This document shows, piece after piece, positions 57,300-64,000 of a stretch of 64,000 nt of DNA; within the stretch, counting starts at the first letter, position 1; every line of letters starts with the position of its first letter. This DNA comes from Conus ventricosus (Eukaryota; Mollusca; Gastropoda; Neogastropoda; Conidae): contig CM031628.1 of assembly GCA_018398815.1 (NCBI GenBank), positions 13,339,394-13,403,393 of the forward strand, written 5' to 3'. Below the pieces are notes generated by a model. That model was given only the letters and a program-made list of their open reading frames with translations. It made no database searches and was not told the DNA's origin. Position numbers and translations under genes: made by a program.

Positions 57300-58622
57300 G
57301 ATCAGCCTGCAGAACACACCCCATTCCCTACCTTGGCATTCATGGGCTGTGGCCTCTGCAGCAGTGTGTGGAACTGTAAACACACACCACCCCTTAAACA
57401 CTCAAAACTAAAGTGGCTTTGGCTCTGAACAGCTGTGGACGGCCCATAGCCCTCTCTTAGATGACACCTGGGCAATTCATTCGACTTTCCTTTTCCTCTG
57501 AAGAAGCATCGAATCTGGTATTCTGGAAGTGTGCACGGTTCTGCTGCTACATCCGGTGGCGGCATTTGATCCTCGCCGGGAGGCACCTTACCTTCCTCAA
57601 CAAGTGAAGTAATCAGATGGGGGGACTTCCACTCCTGAAACAGGCGAGGAAAGGAGCGCTTCCCCTTCCCTGCTGGTCTTTCTCAAGGCAGGGTCTGAAT
57701 CTGAGTTGTCTGGTCATCTGAGAATGACGTAAGCCAGCGTTGCGAAGAGCAGTGGGCAATGGGGTCTGTAGTGACCTTTTTACCCACGACTGCGTCGTCC
57801 AAAGAGTGTTATTATGCAACAAGAAGAGTTTGGCTGGGTATGTACCATTCCACCGCCCGTCAAGCAGGCGAGAAGGATCAGACACATGGACCTCCTGTAC
57901 TTACACTATTTGAAATTCCTGAATGATGCCCAGCACAAGGGGCTGGAGTTTCGATTCGCATTTGGCGAAGGGAACAGTAACCTTCAGACAAATCTACGGC
58001 AATTTGTGACAGTAACAGTTGTCCATCACGAGTAGGACCTCCTCTTTATGCCTTTCCCATGCTCTGATCAAACTGATGAGCCAGGTTTGAATATTTACTT
58101 TTGTCATCCAAGCAGATGCGTTGCTAGTCATATTGCACAGGCAAATCTTTCTTACCGTGTTTGAATCATCTTCTCGATTCGCGTATTAACAGTCTACGCC
58201 ATAAAAGATTGGCTGACGCTTGTCAGTCCGGTCATGTTGCAGACAAAACGTGATCGTCACTCTCTCGCGCGATTCTTCCTCTCCGGCAAGTCTCCCCCCT
58301 CTGAAGGCAAATGTTCTGTCAGGAAGAAGTTTCCAAAACAGACATGTCTCGACCCACGTTGTAGACGTCGTCGGCCTTGTATCTGTCAGCGTTTGGGCGC
58401 AAAAATGTCATCGACCAAACTTCCAGTTGACTATCTCGGTGTCGACGGAAGCCCTCTCCGCCTGCATCTTTTTTGAAACAAGGCGCATGTCGAGTCTTCC
58501 AAAGCGTTGGCAGCCAGGAGATTCTGTGCATGTCCATTGCTTTCTTCCCCCATCCGATGGCAGCGCAACTTCCCTCGTCTTTGGCGCGGCTGATCAAGCC
58601 GTCCAGGGGAACGTTGCTTAAC
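57300..58622 (-). pseudogene. Tigger/pogo transposase, main exon
   Basis: Minus strand, across frames. After a plausible acceptor (pyrimidine run then AAATTCAG at 58623) come LSNVPLDGLISRAKD, then GEGASVDTE-like sequence, KADDVYNV with the expected DET reading out of frame (first catalytic Asp, about 58365), LFWKLLPDRTFAFRGE and RERVTITFCLQHDRTDKRQP. LLVMDNC (second catalytic Asp) is at about 58030. VTVPFAKCESKLQPL.LGIIQEF at about 57960 is where the third acidic residue sits; here the Asp after QPL is lost. An acidic C-terminal tail follows. About six frameshifts disable it. Length is near the family's ~450 codons when joined to the upstream exon. Confidence 0.75.
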
Positions 58623-60056
58623 CTGAATTTGGAAGATAAAAAAAAGTTGATGAATTACCATTTTTGAAAAAGAAATCAGTATGAATTAGCACATCATTGT
58701 TTCATTTCTTGACAGCCAATTCGAAATTCAAATTTTTTAAATACACTTCCAAGCCGTAAAACCTCATGTGTGGTTTGTCAGTAAATGAAGAAAATCATTC
58801 TAAAAAGAAAACATTCACAATAAAAATCATGAAATAAACATGTGGATTACATATTCCATACAAATACTCAATGCAATATTATATTCTAAGGATATCGGGC
58901 CAACACAACACGCACACACACACACGCACAACACACACACACACACACACACACACAGGCAGGCAATCGCACACACACACACACACACACACGCATACAC
59001 ACACCCACTGCTGCAACCAACACCCGCCACCACTTCCTCCCCTCACCACCTTCCACACAACACATACACACACTGATGCGCTTCACGCACACACACTGAC
59101 TATGCACACACACACACACACACACATCACACTACACACTAGACAACCCCCCTAAAAAAACAACAACAACACACACACACACACGACACACACATATAAT
59201 GCAACAACACACCACGCACACAGGAGTAATATTATAACTGTATGTACAGTGTAGTCACAATTGTGTGTACCAAGTATCACATATGACATATTCACATTGA
59301 AGACAGCCAGGTACTCGAGCGACAGCATGAACCACACGCATGCATCTACCTCACTAAACACGCTCACCACACGCCTCGGCGCACGCACCACACACATACA
59401 CACCCCCACCCCCACACACATCATGCATGCAACACAAGCACACACACACACACACTACACAAGCGCGCACAATCACACCCAGCACACACACACACAGGCA
59501 CACAATTGGCATACAGGCGGTCAGAAGGGGAGGAGGACGCCTACGACCAGATCGAGGGTTGGAGGGGCGGGAGGGGGGGGGGGGGGGGAACCGGGAGGGG
59601 GGGGGGTGGGTGGAAGGTCTAGAATGCGGAATACAGAGCCGCACAGGTAGTATAGAATTGTAGAACTGAAATTAGAACGCCAAAAACCTTGATGCCCCCT
59701 CCCCCCGGCCACCTCCATAAGTTTTTAGGCTAGCAGACAATCAGGCACTGAGGCACTAAGTAACAAGAAGACAGAACGAGACAGACAGCCCCGCAAACAG
59801 ACAGGACACGGCTACCGAGACAGAAGATAGACAGGCAGTCAGACAGACACCACACACACCAGCACACACACACACCAACACTAGCACGCACGCATGCGCC
59901 ACAACGTACACACTCTGACACGTGCGTATGTGCACGACACATACACACACAGTGACACACTGATATCCACTTTTAGAGCGCGACATATCACATAGAGTTT
60001 TACAAAATCAATCAACCAAAAACAATACCATAAGGAAAATAATAAGAATAGCCCAC
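58623..60056 (-). other. Putative transposase intron with CA microsatellites
   Basis: Bounded on the minus strand by GTGGGC (donor, 60056) and AAATTCAG (acceptor, 58623). It contains CA arrays at 58908-59150, 59168-59220 and 59395-59500, and G-runs at 59571-59606. As sequenced, the two exons join one base out of phase, so either the junction or an indel is misread. Confidence 0.45.
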
Positions 60057-60165
60057 CTGCATGACGTAAAACCAGTCCAGCAGCGCTTTGTCCACAGACG
60101 GCAGCTGAGAGTCCCTCCGTGCCCGCTTGCTTCGTCGTCCACAATAATCGCCGCTTCTTTCATGC
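60057..60165 (-). pseudogene. Tigger/pogo transposase, upstream exon (CENP-B-type HTH)
   Basis: 109 bp flanked by a TGCTTTCAG acceptor (60166 side) and a CAG/GTGGGC donor (60057 side). It encodes GRRSKRARRDSQLPSVDKAL followed by LDWFYVMQ. Basic residues followed by L/V-x-x-A-L-x-x-W-F are the hallmark of the linker into the second helix-turn-helix of CENP-B/pogo-type DNA-binding domains. The exon is open throughout. The first HTH (further upstream, minus sense) was not found. Confidence 0.55.
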
Positions 60166-60650
60166 CTGAAAGCACGATATTTGTTCTCGTTTATTCATGA
60201 TGTTTTTTATCGCCGACAGCGATGGCGGGGGGAACACTAAATCAATGCCATCTGTGTTCGGGATTTTTGTGGACTGTCCTCTACTGCCTTTATTATTTTA
60301 TAGGCGCTCAGACAATGTCAACACTCACGTTTGCCTGTAACTTTCGCTTTTCTGTGCGGGGTCCGCCATTTTGTCAATTTCGAGACGCTATGGAAGGGAA
60401 AGTACTCTTAACCACAGCTTGTGGACCTTGGTCTACTTTCGTTTTCTTACGAACCGGTCTTGCGAACAACGCATTTGTGCTGCACTGGACCCAGAGATTT
60501 TGGCTTTCATACAACCGGACTTTTATACATCCGATTTTCATACAACCCGGAAATTCTAAGTATATCAAAGAGTAGCTCCTCCGGTACCCTCCTGGCCCCT
60601 TTCAACATCCAGACTTTCCTACATCCGGTGTTTTATACATCCGGTCTCAT
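60166..60650 (-). other. Right end region of the Tigger element
   Basis: Contains subterminal CCGGATGTA/CAACCGG repeats near 60500-60646. The first part of the transposase would be expected here; no convincing coding segment was recognised. Confidence 0.5.
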
Positions 60651-60654
60651 GAAT

Positions 60655-61440
60655 AAGTCTATAATATCTCCCTGCTGTGTTACCATGGCCATTCTAGCGC
60701 ACCACAATGTCTAAAATAACTGCAGTGGGCCATGGCCATTCCTATCCATCATCCCCAGTCTCTAATTGGCCTTGCAGTGGCCATGGTCCATACATCCATC
60801 TGACTCCAGTATATAAGTAACCTGCAGTGGCCATGGCCATTCTATCACCACCATAAATAATTAGCCTGCAGTGGCCATGGTCATTCTATCCTTCATAACT
60901 CTAACTAGCCTGCATTGGGCCATGGCCATTCTATCCATCCACAAGTCTATAATAAGCCTGCAGTGGCCATGGCCAATCTATCTAATCACAACTCTATAAC
61001 TAGCCTGCAGTGGCCATGGCCAATCTATCCATCACAAGTCATAATTAGCCTGCAGTGGCAATGGCCAATCTATCCCCTCCCGGTCTATAGTAGCTTGCAG
61101 TGGCCAACGGCAAGTTCTATCCTTCACAACTCTGTAACAAGCCTCGCCGTGCCATGGCCGGGGCTAACTAATTCCTGAGATTTTTTTTCCACCCATCACC
61201 AGTCTAAAATTAGCCTGCAGTTGGCCAAGGCCAATTCTATCCTTCCATAACCATCTAATGTAACCTCAGTGCCTGTGCCATGTCTATCCATCATAAACTC
61301 CCTATAACTAGCCTGCAGTGGTCATGGGCCATTCTAACCATCACACCTCTATAACGAGCCTGCATTGCCAAGGCCATTTCTAACCATCACAAAACTCTAT
61401 TCAAGGCCTGCATGGTCCATGGCCATTCTATCCAGCGCTC
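60655..61440. repeat. 46-bp CTGCAGTGGCCATGG minisatellite (copy B, expanded)
   Basis: About 17 units of the array seen at 7019-7195, with many small indels. The edge sequence 'gcgctcccctacagac' at 61434-61449 matches 7187-7202, so the array boundary is shared. Confidence 0.9.
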
Positions 61441-61689
61441 CCCTACAGACATCGGTAAGTGGAAGATGAATTTCAGAGACTACGACGTTAATTCACCATC
61501 ATTGCGCCCCTGTCCACTCGCTCCCCCCCCCCCCCCCGCCCCCCCCCCCCCGCCTACTCAATACTATTCCATCATTTATTCCTAAGGCACATGAACGCAC
61601 TACAGCGCCTCATGAACGGAGTGGTTTGAATCACTGAACCGCCGTCCTGGTGACGAGGCCGCCCCAAAGAAGTAAACTCGGCCACAGCT
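61441..61689. other. Spacer with poly-C tract (copy B)
   Basis: The counterpart of 7196-7454. C tract about 61523-61552, shorter than in A. Confidence 0.85.
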
Positions 61690-64000
61690 TATATAGTAGT
61701 ACATTGCATTGCATTGTAATTGTTAGCCGTATTGTATTGCGTGGTATTGAATCGCATTATTTTGTATTGACTTGTATATTTGTACCGCATTGGAATTGTG
61801 TGGTATCGAATTGCATTAATGTTGTATTGAATAGTGTGAATTGACCGATAGTATTGCGTGGTATTGAATCGCATATTTTTCTAGACATGTATAATGTGTA
61901 CCGCATTGTAATTGTGGTGGAGTAATCGAATTCAATATGTTGTAGTTGAAATGTGTTGTATATTGTACCGAATTGTTTTGCGTGTAATGAATCGCATTAT
62001 GTATTGTACAGAGAATAGTATGTATATTGAAATCCGTACTGTTAGACGTGGTATCGAATCGTCATTATGGTTGTAATTGAACGTAATGTTATAGTGTACC
62101 GTACTGTTAATTGCATTGTGATGTAGGTAATAGTATATTGTTCCGTACAGTAATGCGTGTATCGAATCGCATTATGTTGTATAGAACTGTATTGTAAAGT
62201 GTACCGTACTGTATTGCATGTGGGTGTATGGTATTGTAAATTCTACCGTACTGTAATTTCGTGGAATCGAATCGCATTTATGTTTGTATTGGAACTGTAT
62301 AGTATTGTGTAACGTCGTATTGCATTGTAGTGTATGGTATTTGTTATATTGTACGCGTACAGTATTGCGTGGTATCGAATCGCATTATTTTGTATTGAAC
62401 TTATTGTATAGTGTACCGTACTGGTAATTGCTTTGATATGTTGTATTGTATTGTAATATTCACCGTACTGTATTGCTGGAATCGATTCGCATTATGTTGT
62501 ATTGAACAGTTATTGTATAGTGTACCGTACTGTAATGCATTGTGTTGAATGGTATTGTATATTGCACCGTAACTGTATGCGTGGTATCGATCGCATTATG
62601 TTGTTTATTGAACTGAATTGTATAGTGTATCCGTACAGTATTGCATTGTGTTAGTATGTTATTGTAATTATAACCGTACTGTATGTGCGGTATCGAAAAT
62701 CGCATTATGTTGTATTGAACTGTATTGTATAGTGTACCGTACTGATATTGCATTGTGTTGTATGTATTTATATAGTACCGACAGAATTGCGTGGAATCGA
62801 ATCGCATTATGATTATTGACTGTATTGACTAGTTGAACCGTACTGTATTCATTGTGTTGTATGGTATTGTAATCTTTTACCGTACGTATGCGTGTATCGA
62901 ATCGCATTAATTGTTGTATTGAACTGTATTGTATAGTGTACCGAACAGTATTGCATTGTGTTTGTATGTGAGTATATTGATAACCGTACATTATTGCGTG
63001 GTATCGAATCGCATTAATTTTTTATTGAACTGTATTGTAAAGTGTAGCCGAAGCTGATATAGCATTGTCTGTTGTATGGTATTGAATATTGTATCCGCAC
63101 TGTATGGCGTGGTATCGAATCGCAATATGTTGTATAGAACAGTATTGTATAGTGCACCGTACTGTATGCATAGTTTTGTATTGGTATTGTAATATGTAAC
63201 CTTACTGTATTGCTGGAAACCGAATCGCATATGGTATGTAATTGACTGTATTGTATATTTTACCGTACTGTATTTCAATGAGATGTATGGTATTGTAAAT
63301 TGTACCGAAACTGTTTGCGGTGGTCTCGAATCCGCATTCATGTTTTATTGAACAGTATTGTATAGTGGTAACCGAACTGTATTGCATTGTGTAGTATGGT
63401 ATTGTAATATTGTACCGCACTGTATTGCGTGGTATCGAAACCGCATTATGTTTGTATTGTGAACTGTATTGTATAGTGTACCGTAGTGTATGCATTGTGA
63501 TGTAATGGTATTGTTAAAAATGTACGCGTACTGTATGCGTGGGTATCCGAATCGCATTAAGTTTGTATAGAACTGTATTGTATATTGAAGCCGAACTTAA
63601 TTTCATTGTGTTGTATGGTATTGTATAATGTAACGCATTGTAATTGCAATGTGTTGAATGGTATTGTTATATTGTAAACGCAATGTAATATGCAATGAGT
63701 TGTAGGTATTGTATATTGTAACGATTTGTATTGCATTGTGTTGTATGGTATTGTAATATTGTAACGCATTGTATTGATTGTGTTGTATGGTAATTGTATA
63801 ATTGAAACGCATTGTATTGCATTGTGTTAGTATGGGTAATTGTATAATGTAACCATATTATTGCATAGTGTTGTAAGACTTGTATATTGTAACGCATTGT
63901 ATTGCATTGTGTTGTATGGTATTGATAATGTAGCGCATTGAAAATGCTTGTGGTTTGTATGGTATTGTAAAATAGTTAACGCATTGGTGAATGCATTTAG
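61690..64000. repeat. ATTGC/ATTGT satellite (copy B) with ~107-bp higher-order repeat
   Basis: The anchor 'cgaatcgcat' (or a one-base variant) falls at about 62163, 62268, 62376, 62483, 62588, 62694, 62797, 62898, 63006 and 63116, a period near 107 bp. Unit parts: 'gtgtaccgtactgtattgca' + 'ttgtgttgtatggtattgta' + 'ttgtaccgtactgtattgcg' + 'tggtatcgaatcgcattatg' + 'ttgtattgaactgtattgta'. From about 63600 it shifts to a shorter unit ('gtaacgcattgtattgcattgtgttgtatg'). Copy A shows only three or four of the related composite units (7480-7760), so this higher-order form has expanded in B. The window ends inside it. Confidence 0.9.

Larger units (their letters stand above)
54081..60650 (-). mobile_element. 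Tigger/pogo DNA transposon with nested repeats
   Basis: The left end CAGGCGAAGACCGGATGTAA follows TA (54079-54080). The right end, read inward, is CATGAGACCGGATGTATAAA. GACCGGATGTA is an exact 11-bp inverted match, and the motif CCGGATGTA.GAAAGTC recurs as subterminal copies on the right (about 60610-60646), with CATACAACCGG-type variants at 54195 and 60509. The empty TA site is intact in copy A (6025-6026). A pogo-type transposase lies inside on the minus strand. At 6.57 kb it is longer than usual Tigger elements (about 2-3 kb); microsatellites and a C-rich minisatellite account for much of the excess. Confidence 0.7.

Noticed and set aside
59893..60150. ORF of 87 codons (minus 60144-59881) overlapping the putative transposase exon
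   Set aside because: It is a different frame from the CENP-B-like segment and runs into CA repeat sequence; treated as a shadow.

Overview
This is eukaryotic, non-coding, repeat-saturated DNA. No host protein-coding gene, rRNA, functional tRNA or CRISPR array can be supported. The repeat types (Ty3/gypsy, L1-like and other LINEs, Tc1, Tigger/pogo, tRNA-derived SINEs, very long CA/GT/GA/CT tracts, many minisatellites) fit a lophotrochozoan, most likely a marine mollusc, perhaps a gastropod. That assignment is family knowledge, not proof. Long open frames are mostly side effects of repeats whose period is a multiple of three or that lack stop codons.

Layout. Contig A (1-16386) and contig B (17387-64000) are joined by exactly 1000 N. 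B opens with a second copy of A from about 1231 onward. B 17387-19365 matches A 1231-3226, and B 50346-64000 matches A 3226 to about 9600. B is interrupted twice relative to A: by a 31 kb nested retroelement stack inside a CT tract (about 19370-50245), and by a Tigger/pogo DNA transposon at a TA whose empty site is visible in A at 6025-6026. A in turn has an extra 0.9 kb piece (6128-7018) that B lacks. The simplest reading is two haplotypes of one locus placed end to end, though an ancient tandem duplication is possible.

The nested stack. A LINE (plus strand, 19370-19634 and 46351-50245) was split by a Ty3/gypsy element on the minus strand (19635-46350). That element has 2.2-2.3 kb TG...CA LTRs, a gtgtt target duplication and a tRNA-Pro primer-binding site. 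Its pol order is protease, integrase zinc finger, RT, RNase H, then the LTR. This is the uncommon Gmr1-like order, and the integrase catalytic core is missing. Its 5' leader region has itself been filled by a SINE, an L1-like LINE, several tandem repeats and a Tc1 transposon.

Shared satellite backbone (A and B). In order: compound dinucleotide tracts, a truncated LINE 3' end, a 48-bp minisatellite with recurrent CACGTG, a 46-bp minisatellite, a poly-C tract and an ATTGC/ATTGT pentamer satellite with higher-order repeats. A then continues into a 39-bp minisatellite carrying an NF-kappaB-consensus-like site per unit, a SINE, another 47-48-bp minisatellite and long GT/GTCT arrays. Single-base indels and inflated homopolymers are dense in about 30200-37600 and 50000-64000, so many apparent frameshifts may be sequencing errors. 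Boundaries were read by eye and are approximate unless stated otherwise.
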